A stretch of 36,918 nt of DNA from Bryobacteraceae bacterium (GCA_025980435.1 JAICXK010000015.1:1-36918); one strand, 5' to 3'; counted from the stretch's first letter, positions 7,738-15,920 are shown. Numbers and translations are program-made. Notes: generated by a model from the letters alone, not told the origin.

Positions 7738-9267
7738 TCACAGGATGCCGGCGAGTTCCTGGACGGTTTGGAAAGTATCTGCTTCCTGGGCCGATTTGTC
7801 GGGACGATAGCGCTTGACGCGGGCGAATCGCAGGGCGAGACCGCTTTCGTAGCGCGGGCTCGCTTGAATCTCATTGAAGACGATCTCGGCCACCAGCTTG
7901 GGTTCCACATAGACCGTGTAGCTGTCTCGGGCCACTTCGAGCTTCAGGAGTTCCTGCGTCTGCCAGGCAAGCATTTCATCCGTGAGTCCTTTAAAGGTTT
8001 TGCCGAGCATAGCGAAGCCGCCCTTCACGGTGTCGCGGGCGCCCAAATGTAAGTTACTCAGCCAGCCGCGCCGCCGGCCATTGCCCCATTCGGCGGCGAG
8101 AATCACGAGGTCCAGAGTGCGGGCCTGCTTAATTTTGAGCCAGCTCTGCCCGCGCGCACCCGCCGCGTAGGCGGCATTGCGAGCTTTCGCCATGAGGCCT
8201 TCGTGGCCCTGCCGCAGAGCCTGGCCCAGGAAATTCGCGGCTTCGGACGAGTTTGCGGTTACGATGTGGGGAACAATGTTGTCCGGCGGAACAATAGCAT
8301 TTAAGGCGGCGAATCGTTTCACCTGGGGCTCATCAAGAATCGGCGCGCTGTCGAGGTAGAGAGCGTCAAACCAGAACGGCACCATGGGGAGTTCGTCGAG
8401 CAGGCGGTCCACGTCGAGTCTGCGGCCAAAGCGCCGCATGGAAACCTGAAAGGGCCGGGGGCGGCCCTGGGCATCCAGGCTGAGCACTTCGCCATCGAGA
8501 ATCACATCCTTCGCGGGTAAGGATCGCACTGCCTGAACCACTTCGGGAATGGCAGCGGATACGTCGTTCGATCCGCGCGAGAAAATTTTGACTTCGTCAC
8601 CCGACTTGTGGGCCTGAACTCGCGCGCCATCGAACTTATATTCCAGCGCGGCTTCTCCGAGCGCCCCCAAAGCCTCGGTGACATCTTCGGCGGTTTGCGC
8701 AAGCATCGGCTGCACCGGGCGGAACAGTTGAATATCGAATTGAGAGAGGCCCGGTTCTCCATTTTCGAGAGCCGGCCGGGCAATCGCCCGGATGCTGCCC
8801 GCCAGCATGGCAGCTCGGCGAATTCTGGCAGCCGAAATTCCGGCCGCTTGCGCGAGAGCATCCAGCATGATGCCTTCGAGCGCGCCCTGGCGCAGCTCGC
8901 CGCCCAGGAGAGCAACCAAAAACTGCTGCTCCGAAGAAGTAGCGCGCATAAAGAGTCTGTTGAGCAGTTCGCGCTTCCTCTGCTCAGAACCGGAACCTTT
9001 CACTTCGGCAAGCCGGTCGAGGACGCGATCCACTTCCAGCAACTCGATGCCCGGGGTTTCCGCGGGGGGTGCTCCGGCGTTGCGAAGCGTAGCAAAACCG
9101 ATACCGATGCGGCCCTGACGGGTGGCTCCGGACAAAAACGCGACCGCGGGTTCTACTTCATCAGGCTGGAGGCGTTTGAGGAGAGCAGCAAGAAGGCTGG
9201 TTTTCTCGAGCCGCTTGCTGGTAGCGGTAATGCGGCGTGAAGTGTCGACCAGGTCAGCGAGAAGCAC
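7738..9267 (-). CDS. ATP-dependent DNA ligase
   Basis: This ligase seals nicks in double-stranded DNA through a lysine-AMP intermediate. The 509-aa protein has an N-terminal helical DNA-binding domain (about 1-185), then a nucleotidyltransferase core with motif I YKFDGARVQAH (K211 is the predicted adenylated lysine), motif III-like DVILDGEVLSLD and motif IV EGLMAKA, then motif V (SWLKIK) and an OB-fold C-terminus. The length and layout match stand-alone ligases of the LigB/archaeal type; no polymerase or nuclease domain of the LigD kind is attached and no Ku gene is nearby. The start is a GTG two bases after the stop of the upstream gene, so the two are translationally coupled. Confidence 0.93.
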   Translation of the reverse strand: MLLADLVDTSRRITATSKRLEKTSLLAALLKRLQPDEVEPAVAFLSGATRQGRIGIGFATLRNAGAPPAETPGIELLEVDRVLDRLAEVKGSGSEQRKRELLNRLFMRATSSEQQFLVALLGGELRQGALEGIMLDALAQAAGISAARIRRAAMLAGSIRAIARPALENGEPGLSQFDIQLFRPVQPMLAQTAEDVTEALGALGEAALEYKFDGARVQAHKSGDEVKIFSRGSNDVSAAIPEVVQAVRSLPAKDVILDGEVLSLDAQGRPRPFQVSMRRFGRRLDVDRLLDELPMVPFWFDALYLDSAPILDEPQVKRFAALNAIVPPDNIVPHIVTANSSEAANFLGQALRQGHEGLMAKARNAAYAAGARGQSWLKIKQARTLDLVILAAEWGNGRRRGWLSNLHLGARDTVKGGFAMLGKTFKGLTDEMLAWQTQELLKLEVARDSYTVYVEPKLVAEIVFNEIQASPRYESGLALRFARVKRYRPDKSAQEADTFQTVQELAGIL

Positions 9268-9269
9268 AG

Positions 9270-10055
9270 TTATGTTTCGTCGGAACGGACGCGAGCGAAG
9301 ACGTAGCGGGCCGCTGGATTGGCAGAGCGAAGGGCTTCTTCCACGGCCTCGCCGAGAATGCGGCCGTCCCCAACCGAAAGGCGCGCCGGGACGACAATAT
9401 CCACGGCTAGCAAAAAGTCGGAACGCAGACGAGCAATGAAGCAGTCGGAGACGCCGAGCACTCCGGGCACGCCTTCGGCGACTCTGCGAGCCTGGTCCTC
9501 CAGTTCATCGGTGGATAGCTCATTGCGACGCTCGCCGGCGGCGCGGAGTTGGAACAGGTACACCGGCAGTTTGCGAAGCGGCACGCTGCGTCCGGGCAGC
9601 ATGTTGTACCAGAGGAAGGGCGCGCTGAATCCTTTGGGAGCGGCAAAACCGTGCGCTCCGTAGCGGCTGATAATCTCGCGGACCTCCTCCAATGGATCGC
9701 CAGGCCGCGAGGAATCGTCGAGGCCGGTGCGCTGCGCGAATTTCAGAGCGGCGTCCGGCTCCGCGTCCTCTACTTCGAGAATTTTCACTTCATCGTAGCC
9801 GGGCCGTTCAGGACCCTGGCTGGACATGGCCTTGATGAGTTCTGGGAGGGTGAGGCACTTTTCCTGCCAGGCGCTGCGAGCGCGAGCAGGCACCGGGTCG
9901 TGACGCCATTCTGAGCCGCCACAGTAGTAACAATAGAACCGCCCGAGGCGATCGACCTGTTCGAAAGCCCAGGCAACATCTCCCAGGCGCGCGGGAGTAT
10001 AGGGGGCGGCAGTCCACCGGACGAAGACGAAGGCTCTGCCGCTTCTGCGAGACAT
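9270..10055 (-). CDS. Unknown protein: zinc-ribbon-like N-terminus, possible cation-efflux dimerisation-like C-terminus
   Basis: I recognise no full-length family for this 261-aa protein. Near the N-terminus the motif FYCYYCGGSEWRHD (about residues 40-53) looks like half of a zinc ribbon. The last 75 residues (VPGVLGVSDCFIARLRSDFLLAVDIVVP, then SVGDGRILGEAVEEALRSANPAARYVFARVRSDE) follow the beta-alpha-beta-beta pattern of the cytoplasmic dimerisation domain of cation diffusion facilitators, but there is no membrane domain. The resemblance is by eye and unproven. The middle includes ISRYGAHGFAAPKGFSAPFLWYNMLPGRSVPLRKLPVYLFQL. It is the first gene of a leftward set with the DNA ligase (2-base gap) and helicase. 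A palindrome lies 7 bases upstream of its ATG. Confidence 0.7.
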   Translation of the reverse strand: MSRRSGRAFVFVRWTAAPYTPARLGDVAWAFEQVDRLGRFYCYYCGGSEWRHDPVPARARSAWQEKCLTLPELIKAMSSQGPERPGYDEVKILEVEDAEPDAALKFAQRTGLDDSSRPGDPLEEVREIISRYGAHGFAAPKGFSAPFLWYNMLPGRSVPLRKLPVYLFQLRAAGERRNELSTDELEDQARRVAEGVPGVLGVSDCFIARLRSDFLLAVDIVVPARLSVGDGRILGEAVEEALRSANPAARYVFARVRSDET

Positions 10056-10061
10056 AGGTAT

Positions 10062-10078
10062 ATTGTCGCCGGGACAAT
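10062..10078. promoter_or_regulatory. Palindrome ATTGTC-GCCGG-GACAAT upstream of the ligase operon
   Basis: A perfect 6-5-6 inverted repeat lies just upstream of the first gene of the zinc-ribbon protein/ligase/helicase set (start at 10055). Its position suits a repressor operator or a small leader hairpin. It does not match the LexA box forms I know. Confidence 0.45.
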
Positions 10079-10125
10079 GAACTCAAGTTCGCCGCAGTGC
10101 AGTGAAGACCTGCGCCGCGAGAGGA

Positions 10126-10521
10126 TCAGTGGGGAAATTTGAACTGCTGGTCGACTTCGACCTGATAGCCGGCAGCGAGGGCGTTTGTTTCGTTTGCCAT
10201 GCCCACGACGGCCATCAGTTCGCCTAGCATTTGATCGGTCATGCCCTTTTTGCGCGCGGACGCCGAATGCGAGGCCATGCAGTATTGGCACTGGTTGGTG
10301 GCGCTGACGGCGAGATAGATCAATTCCTTAGTGAGCGGATCCAATGCGCCGGGGGCCATGATCTGTTTGATACTTTGCCAGGTCCGGCGGAGCGTTGCAG
10401 GGTCGTTGGCGAGCGCCTTCCAGAAATTGTTGATCCAATCGGTATGCCGGCTGGCCATGATGTCGTCGTAGACTTCAAGGACCTCCGGACTGGCGTCGGT
10501 GTATTCAATTAGGCTGGGCAT
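10126..10521 (-). CDS. Carboxymuconolactone decarboxylase / AhpD-like protein
   Basis: The protein belongs to the CMD/AhpD all-helical family, which includes peroxidase-linked thiol proteins and decarboxylases. The motif NQCQYCMASHSASARKKGM carries the CxxC pair plus downstream histidine used as a redox centre in AhpD-like members, with the preceding helix LTKELIYLAVSATNQC typical of the family. The ORF track starts at a GTG (10542), but the ATG at 10521 (MPSLIEYTDASPEVLEVYDDI) gives the usual N-terminus and keeps a repeat-like palindrome outside the gene; 131 aa results. The GTG cannot be excluded because an AGGGG lies before it. The substrate is unknown. It lies downstream of mbfA on the same strand. 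Confidence 0.85.
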   Translation of the reverse strand: MPSLIEYTDASPEVLEVYDDIMASRHTDWINNFWKALANDPATLRRTWQSIKQIMAPGALDPLTKELIYLAVSATNQCQYCMASHSASARKKGMTDQMLGELMAVVGMANETNALAAGYQVEVDQQFKFPH

Positions 10522-10531
10522 GATTAAGGAT

Positions 10532-10551
10532 GGGCGAGGCACGGCTCGCCC
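10532..10551. repeat. REP-like palindrome GGGCGAG-N6-CTCGCCC
   Basis: A perfect 7-bp stem with a 6-base loop lies in the short gap between mbfA and the CMD gene. The sequence GGGCGAGGCACGGCTCGCCCCTACA resembles the short GGGCGAGGCANNGCTCGCCC-type palindromes that are scattered in many copies in some bacterial genomes. Only one copy is seen in this window. It could also reduce read-through between the two genes. Confidence 0.55.
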
Positions 10552-10556
10552 CTACA

Positions 10557-11516
10557 TTATGAATTTCCGATGAGGATGCCCGCGATGAAGACGAGCACAC
10601 CGCCCAACACGACTTGCAGGGCGGCGCGCACGAGCGGGGTTTCCATGTAGTGCTGGCGAATCCAGCTAATGACGGCCAATTCAACAGCCACCACGCAGAC
10701 GGCAACGGCCGTGGCGATCTGAAAGTTGGAAATCAAATAGGGCAAGGTATGACCGATGCCACCGGCGGTGGTCATCACGCCGGTGACAACACCCCGAATG
10801 AGGGGGCGGCCGCGGCCGGTCAGCGATCCATCATCGGAAAGCCCCTCGGCGAAGGCCATTGAGATGCCGGCTCCGACAGAAGCGGCGAGGCCGACAACGA
10901 AGGCATCGTGAGTGTTCTGGGTCGCGAAAGCGGCGGCGAAGAGCGGCGCGAGAGTCGAGACGGAACCATCCATCAAGCCGGCCAGGCCGGGCTGGACAAA
11001 CTGCAGCACGAAGATGCGGCGCGAGGCTTCTTTCTCTTTCCCTCTAACCTCCGGAGTGATGTGCAGCCTTTCAATGGATTCGGCGGCGGCGGTGTGCTTC
11101 GCTTCCGCTTCAGCGAGATCGCCGAGCAGTTTTCGGATGGAAGCGTCGGTCGTCCGCTGGACGGCAAGCTGATAGAAGCGCCGCGTCTCGGATTCCATCG
11201 ACTCAATGGCGCGGCGGACGGCGTTCGGACCGATGGGTCTGATCAGCCAGACAGCCGGGCGAGACACGAACCCCTTAACGTCCTGGCGGCGGATGAGCGG
11301 GATATGCTCGCCGAAGCGAGACCGGTACAGTTCGATCAGGCTGGTGCGATGGTCGGATTCCTCAGCCTGCATCTCTTCGAGCATTCTGGCGGTGGCGGGG
11401 TAGTTTTCACGGAGACCTTCCGCGAACTCGCCATAAATGCGGCCATCCTCTTCTTCCAGGGAGATGGCGAGGGCGAGAATTTCGCGTTCGGACAGGTCGG
11501 TGAAGTTTTTCGCCAT
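10557..11516 (-). CDS. mbfA: MbfA-type iron exporter: ferritin-like domain fused to VIT1/CCC1 domain
   Basis: The 319-aa protein joins an N-terminal rubrerythrin/ferritin-like domain (about 1-155) to a C-terminal VIT1/CCC1-type membrane transporter (about 165-319). The ferritin-like part has two helix pairs with EEEDGRIY, EEMQAEESDHR (ExxH type) and ESETRRFYQLA, then EAEAKH, which form a di-iron site in this family. The membrane part contains FVQPGLAGLMDGSVSTLAPLFAAAFAT, then GLAASVGAGISMAFAEGLSDDG and three further hydrophobic segments. In rhizobia MbfA exports iron and protects against iron and peroxide stress. Start is an ATG at 11516. The neighbouring CMD/AhpD-like gene also suits oxidative stress. 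The substrate assignment is by family. Confidence 0.9.
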   Translation of the reverse strand: MAKNFTDLSEREILALAISLEEEDGRIYGEFAEGLRENYPATARMLEEMQAEESDHRTSLIELYRSRFGEHIPLIRRQDVKGFVSRPAVWLIRPIGPNAVRRAIESMESETRRFYQLAVQRTTDASIRKLLGDLAEAEAKHTAAAESIERLHITPEVRGKEKEASRRIFVLQFVQPGLAGLMDGSVSTLAPLFAAAFATQNTHDAFVVGLAASVGAGISMAFAEGLSDDGSLTGRGRPLIRGVVTGVMTTAGGIGHTLPYLISNFQIATAVAVCVVAVELAVISWIRQHYMETPLVRAALQVVLGGVLVFIAGILIGNS

Positions 11517-11613
11517 GAGCTGCGCTTCAGATGCTGGTCAGGCCAGGGAAGCTATTAGGGTAACGCGGGCAAGTTAGTGATACGATCCAGGACGCCGGAG
11601 CACGACAGAGTGT

Positions 11614-12123
11614 ATGAGTTTGCGGGACATTAGCAATCAATTTGTTTTCAAGAAGCGATGGCGTCAAGGAAGCTTCGAATACGAGGAGATCTCGGGCGAG
11701 CTGGGGGAGCCTGGGACGGTGGTTACCCACCGGTCGATCACTCCGCAGCGTACTATGTCCCGCGGAACCGGTGAGCATGCGGGGCATCGCATCGGAATTC
11801 AGTATGGAGCTCCGGGAGACGTGCGGAATCTCAGTCTCCAGAACCCAAACTCGAACACATTCGCGCCGAAAGTTCTCCAGGAAGCTTTTCGAGGACCGGG
11901 CGGCAGCTATCACAACCTGGAGTCGCACTGGACATTGAAGCTACACCAGGGATATCGGATCAAAGTAACCGTGCGCGACAAGTATCGAATCGGCGAGCAA
12001 CGGCCGATTTCACGCGCGGTGGAGTGGACTGAAATCGATCCTCAGGGGCGGATCGCACCACGGCACCGGCTGGATTTCGGAAACTTCAGCTCGCCGCAGC
12101 AAAGGGCGGCAGAAAAGAAATAA
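11614..12123 (+). CDS. Stand-alone DNA/RNA non-specific endonuclease-like protein
   Basis: The 169-aa protein has no signal peptide or membrane segment. Residues 51-130 (GTGEHAGHRIGIQYGAPGDVRNL, then GGSYHNLESHWTLKLHQGYRIKVTV, then RPISRAVEWTEIDPQG) follow the pattern of the DNA/RNA non-specific endonuclease family (beta-beta-alpha-metal fold), with H58 in the position of the catalytic histidine and N72/N81 near the metal-binding asparagine. This domain often forms the toxic end of polymorphic toxins, but here it is nearly the whole protein. No secretion domain and no immunity-like gene is next to it. The match is by motif pattern only. It is divergent from mbfA and converges on the phosphatase gene. 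Confidence 0.6.
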   Translation: MSLRDISNQFVFKKRWRQGSFEYEEISGELGEPGTVVTHRSITPQRTMSRGTGEHAGHRIGIQYGAPGDVRNLSLQNPNSNTFAPKVLQEAFRGPGGSYHNLESHWTLKLHQGYRIKVTVRDKYRIGEQRPISRAVEWTEIDPQGRIAPRHRLDFGNFSSPQQRAAEKK

Positions 12124-12144
12124 ATGACTGAATAGCGGCAGGCA

Positions 12145-13152
12145 TCAGGCCATGTAGACAAACTCCCGCGCGGGAAGCTGCCGGCCTAAAACGAAAAGCG
12201 TCACGTCGTCCATTTTGCGGGCATGGGCGCGGAAGGCGGTCAGGTCGTCGCGGCAGGCCGCAACCAGCGCAGGGGCGTTCACCGGTCCATGGCCGCGGAT
12301 AAGATCCTGCAGCCTGTCGGTCGAATATTCGACGCCGTCCGGGTCCATCGCTTCGGACACACCATCGGAATAAATAACCAGTCCGTCGCCTGGCTCGAAG
12401 CGCAGCTCGCTAACAGAGAATTCTTCGGATGCGAAGAGCCCAACCGGGAGGTCCGATTGCTCGAGACAGGTGATGTTCCCTCGCGAAACGAGCAGCGGCG
12501 GAGGGTGCCCGGCATTGCAGATCTCAACGACGCCGTCCGGCTTGGCGCGCCCGCAGACCAAAGTGGCGTATTGCGAGGGCAAGGTGCTCTCGGAAAACAC
12601 CCGGCTGGCGTGCTTGAGCATCTCGGCCAGCGGGAGCCGTACCGAGATCAGAGTGCGAAACATAGCGTGTAAATGCGCCATCAGCATGGAACCGGCCATG
12701 CCTTTGCCCGAAACGTCGCCCACCGTGAAGTACAACCCCGCTTCTCCTGCATCAATCACGTCGCAATAATCACCGCTGACCAGGCCGGCGGGTTCGTAGT
12801 GATAGCAGATATGCCAACCATCGCGCTCCAAGCCCTGGCGCGGCAATAAGCCTCGCTGAACTTCGGCGGCGAGTTGCAGGTCACGCTCCAATGCGTCGCG
12901 CTCCTGCCCGGTGAGGTGATCGAGGCAGATGCGGACGAGCGGGTCGCACATAAGGCGGTCCGGTTCTATCGATTCGTGACAGGATTCGCAAATGCCAAAG
13001 GAACCGTCTTCCATACGCGCGAGCGCACCATCGACCTCCTTAAGAAGGGAGTGGAGATGCGAGTGCGCATCGCTATGGCCGGCAGCATGTTCGAGCCGAT
13101 GACGGCGATCGAGCAATTGCTGCCGCATAAAGGTGTTGAGAGTGGCCTCCAT
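12145..13152 (-). CDS. SpoIIE-type PP2C phosphatase with N-terminal DksA/TraR-like zinc finger
   Basis: The C-terminal 240 residues form an RsbU/SpoIIE-type serine phosphatase: LQLAAEVQRGLLPRQ (linker helix), GDYCDVIDAG, FTVGDVSGKGMAGSMLMAHLHAMFR, CNAGHPPPLLV, LVIYSDGVSEAMDPDG and KMDDVTLFVLGR carry the metal-binding aspartates. Such enzymes dephosphorylate anti-sigma antagonists or other partners. The N-terminal 85 residues look like DksA/TraR: a helical pair, then CESC (C55, C58) and, 17 residues on, C76 with H79 in place of the fourth cysteine. The start was moved from the TTG at 13167 to the ATG at 13152, which has GGAGG six bases before it (335 aa). No anti-sigma or antagonist gene is adjacent. 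Confidence 0.88.
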   Translation of the reverse strand: MEATLNTFMRQQLLDRRHRLEHAAGHSDAHSHLHSLLKEVDGALARMEDGSFGICESCHESIEPDRLMCDPLVRICLDHLTGQERDALERDLQLAAEVQRGLLPRQGLERDGWHICYHYEPAGLVSGDYCDVIDAGEAGLYFTVGDVSGKGMAGSMLMAHLHAMFRTLISVRLPLAEMLKHASRVFSESTLPSQYATLVCGRAKPDGVVEICNAGHPPPLLVSRGNITCLEQSDLPVGLFASEEFSVSELRFEPGDGLVIYSDGVSEAMDPDGVEYSTDRLQDLIRGHGPVNAPALVAACRDDLTAFRAHARKMDDVTLFVLGRQLPAREFVYMA

Positions 13153-13290
13153 TTTGACCTCCAGCAAGCCAAATCGGGCTGCCCTTTTTGATGTCGGGAG
13201 GACTAGCGAAGTTGCCGCTTCCTATCTCCAGACCTGCCATTCACAATATTCCCAACCTGCCTGTAGTGTCATTCTGAGTGGGTAGAAGCC

Positions 13291-14337
13291 ATGGCCTTGA
13301 CCAGACGCGAATTACTCACCGGATTCACCGCATATCCGTTGTTGCAGGCACGTGCCGGGGAGGGGCCGTCCTTCGACCGGGTCGATACGCACATCCACCT
13401 GAATCGCCGCGCTCCGGACATCGTCCGCGGCTTCAGGCAGACACGTTGGCGGGCCTTGACCATCTGCGATTCACGAGCAATCGGCGATGAGCCGCCCGAT
13501 CTGCCCGAGCAGGTGCGGGGCGCGATTGAATTGCATCGGAAAAGCAATGGCCTAATCGCATGGGCGACATCCTTCGATGCGCGGCCGTTCGAACAACCCC
13601 GTTTCGCTGAGAGCGCGATCGCCGGCCTGGACGACTGCTTCAGACAAGGCGCAATCGCGGTCAAGATCTGGAAAAACGTCGGCATGGCAATCCGGTCAAA
13701 ATCGGGCGCTTATTTAATGCCGGACGATTCCGCCTTGCTTCCGATTTATCAGGCGATTCAGAATCGGGACAAGACCCTGGTGGCGCATCTGGCCGAGCCA
13801 GACGGGGCCTGGCTGCCGCTCAATTCACAAAATCCCGAACTTCGCTATTACAGCGCCCACCGTGAGTGGTATCAGTATGGCCGCGCGGGTGCACCCGCCA
13901 AAGAGGCGATTCTGCGCGCTCGCGACCGGGTGCTTGCGCGTTTCCCGAAGCTACGCGTTGTCGGCGCACACCTCGGTAGTAACGAAAGCGATTTACGAGC
14001 GTTGGGGAAACGCCTGGACACTTATCCGAATTTTGCGGTGGACATGGCGGCGCGCGTGCGTTATCTGGCCGCGGGCGACCGCGGTACCGTTCAAGAGTTC
14101 CTGAACCGCTACCAGGACCGGATCACGTACGGCACGGATTTCGTGTGGCGTTCGCAAACCGAGCAGCGGGCTTGGGACATCATTGCAACAGCCCACGACC
14201 ACGATTGGAAATTCTTTTCAGGCAACGGCGAGATGAACTACGGCAGCCACCGTACGCGGGCTTTGGCGCTACCCGAAGGTGTGCTTCGCAAAATCTTTTA
14301 TCAGAATCCCGTACGCTGGTTTCCGGGAATCGCGTGA
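13291..14337 (+). CDS. Secreted metal-dependent amidohydrolase (TIM-barrel, amidohydrolase family 2 type)
   Basis: The protein (348 aa) is a TIM-barrel metal hydrolase of the amidohydrolase type. The N-terminus MALTRRELLTGFTAYPLLQARAGEG looks like a short Tat-type signal (twin arginine at residues 5-6). Metal-binding motifs follow: VDTHIHLNRR (HxH at the end of strand 1), KIWKNVG in the middle (a possible lysine ligand), VAHLAEPDGAW, RVVGAHLGSNESDL and YGTDFVW (final aspartate). The barrel order is that of the amidohydrolase-related decarboxylase/hydrolase group; the substrate cannot be told. It is followed on the opposite strand by dnaB with 3 bases between stop codons, and is probably a single-gene unit. 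Confidence 0.87.
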   Translation: MALTRRELLTGFTAYPLLQARAGEGPSFDRVDTHIHLNRRAPDIVRGFRQTRWRALTICDSRAIGDEPPDLPEQVRGAIELHRKSNGLIAWATSFDARPFEQPRFAESAIAGLDDCFRQGAIAVKIWKNVGMAIRSKSGAYLMPDDSALLPIYQAIQNRDKTLVAHLAEPDGAWLPLNSQNPELRYYSAHREWYQYGRAGAPAKEAILRARDRVLARFPKLRVVGAHLGSNESDLRALGKRLDTYPNFAVDMAARVRYLAAGDRGTVQEFLNRYQDRITYGTDFVWRSQTEQRAWDIIATAHDHDWKFFSGNGEMNYGSHRTRALALPEGVLRKIFYQNPVRWFPGIA

Positions 14338-14340
14338 TTG

Positions 14341-15717
14341 TTATTCGAAGGGCGCGTCGTCGTCCCCGGTATCGGCGGACAGGTTCTCGAATTTCGTATA
14401 CCGGTTTAGAAAAGCCATCTTAATCCGCCCAGTCGGTCCGTTGCGCTGCTTCGCCAGGATCAGTTCGGCCAGGCCCTTGAGGCTCTCTTTATCCGGCCGG
14501 TAGACTTCTTCGCGGAAGATGAAGCCCACCATGTCGGCATCCTGCTCAATGGAACCCGACTCTCTCAAATCGCTAAGCATCGGGCGGTGGTCGCCGGTTC
14601 TTGTTTCGGGCGCACGGCTCAACTGTGAGAGCACGAGAAAGGGCACTCGCAGCTCCTTTGACATCAGCTTCATGCCTCGTGAAAGAGAGCTGATCTCCTG
14701 CACTCGATTCTCGAACCTACCGCGGCCCTGCATCAACTGCAAATAGTCGATGATTACCAGCCCCAGGTCCTGCTCGGCTTGCAACCTCCGCAGCTTCGAA
14801 TGAACATCCATCAGGTTCGTGCCCGCCGTGTCATCCAGGTAGAGGGGAGCTTCAACAATGCGGTAGAGGGACTCCTGCAAAGCGTGACGCTCCTCCTGGT
14901 TCAGATATCCGGCGCGAAAACGCTGCTGATCCACGCGGGCGGAAGCGCAGATCATGCGCGTGAGCAGCGATTCCTTCGACATTTCGAGCGAAAAGACCGC
15001 CACTGCCTTGGGATTCTTGGGATTTGTCGCAACATGCTGCGCCACGTTGAGCGCCCAGGCGGTTTTCCCCATCGCCGGCCGCGCGGCCAGAATGATCAGC
15101 TCGCCTTCACGCAGACCGCCCGTCATCTCATCGAACTTGAGAAAACCGGTGCTTATCCCCTTAATCCGCTTGCTCGCATCCAGGAATGCATTGATGCCGC
15201 CTTCGTACTCGGTGATGATTTGCGCGGGACTTGCCAGGGCGTTTTTCGACTGAACGTCGCCCAGCTTGATGAGGGCGTCTTCAGCCGCTCCCAGAATCTG
15301 CTGCGGATCCTCCTCCAAGCTGTAGCAGCGCGTCATGATGTCCTGGGAAACCCGGATGATCCGGCGCAGCAGGGCCTTCTCTTTGACGATCCCGACGTAG
15401 CTGTCCAGGTTATGCAGTTGCGGTAGGCCATCGTCGAGCGATACCAGATAGCTAAGGCCGTCCACAGACTGCAACTGGCCAAGCTTCATCAGCTCGTTAG
15501 CGAGCGTGACGCGATCGATTTTCTCCCCGCGCTCGTGGATTTCACCCATGCGCAGGAAAATACGCTTGTGCTTTTCCAGGCTGAAATCGTCCGCCGATAA
15601 GGTTCCTGCCACCTGGAGGTACGCGCCCTCGCTGCTCATGATTGCGCCCAGAACGAAGCGCTCCGCGTCCAGGTTATCGGGAAGCGGCTGATCGAGAGTG
15701 ATATCGCGTGCGGCCAT
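14341..15717 (-). CDS. dnaB: Replicative DNA helicase DnaB
   Basis: DnaB is the hexameric 5'-3' helicase that unwinds the replication fork. The 458-aa length is normal. The N-terminal domain (LPDNLDAERFVLGAIMSSEGAY, about 10-32, to about 150) is followed by the linker helix and the RecA-like core: LIILAARPAMGKTAWALNVAQHV (Walker A), AVFSLEMSKESLLTRM, DLGLVIIDYLQLMQG (Walker B) and LSQLSRAPETR. There is no intein insert in Walker A. Start is an ATG (cat on the plus strand at 15715-15717). Gene order next to ssb or rplI is not seen here. The upstream gap of 258 bases is shared with the divergent ABC operon. Confidence 0.96.
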   Translation of the reverse strand: MAARDITLDQPLPDNLDAERFVLGAIMSSEGAYLQVAGTLSADDFSLEKHKRIFLRMGEIHERGEKIDRVTLANELMKLGQLQSVDGLSYLVSLDDGLPQLHNLDSYVGIVKEKALLRRIIRVSQDIMTRCYSLEEDPQQILGAAEDALIKLGDVQSKNALASPAQIITEYEGGINAFLDASKRIKGISTGFLKFDEMTGGLREGELIILAARPAMGKTAWALNVAQHVATNPKNPKAVAVFSLEMSKESLLTRMICASARVDQQRFRAGYLNQEERHALQESLYRIVEAPLYLDDTAGTNLMDVHSKLRRLQAEQDLGLVIIDYLQLMQGRGRFENRVQEISSLSRGMKLMSKELRVPFLVLSQLSRAPETRTGDHRPMLSDLRESGSIEQDADMVGFIFREEVYRPDKESLKGLAELILAKQRNGPTGRIKMAFLNRYTKFENLSADTGDDDAPFE

Positions 15718-15767
15718 GAAAAATAGGGGACCCGCTTACCTTAACCGAGCCGGCAGCGCTTCTCAAG

Positions 15768-15790
15768 CGCAAATCCGTAGGAAATTTGCG
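15768..15790. repeat. Inverted repeat CGCAAAT-N9-ATTTGCG upstream of dnaB
   Basis: Perfect 7-base arms with a 9-base spacer lie about 50 bases upstream of the dnaB start. It could be a leader hairpin or a protein-binding site. There is no T-run, and no known box is matched. Confidence 0.45.
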
Positions 15791-15920
15791 ATTCACAAGC
15801 GAGCCGCCGTTTTACGCCAATCCGCAATCCACTAAACTCGATTTCCACAAACTTTCCTCATTACATTTTCGCTCAAAATTGTTTCAATTCAAGGCCGGAT
15901 ATGGATGCCGGCAATCGCTC

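Noticed and set aside
8608-9240. Plus-strand ORF of 210 aa
   Set aside because: It lies inside the DNA ligase gene and has no signature of its own.
10908-11558. Plus-strand ORF of 216 aa
   Set aside because: It overlaps mbfA, which has clear domains on the minus strand.
14341-15717. Intein in DnaB
   Set aside because: The Walker A region and flanks are continuous and the protein has normal length.
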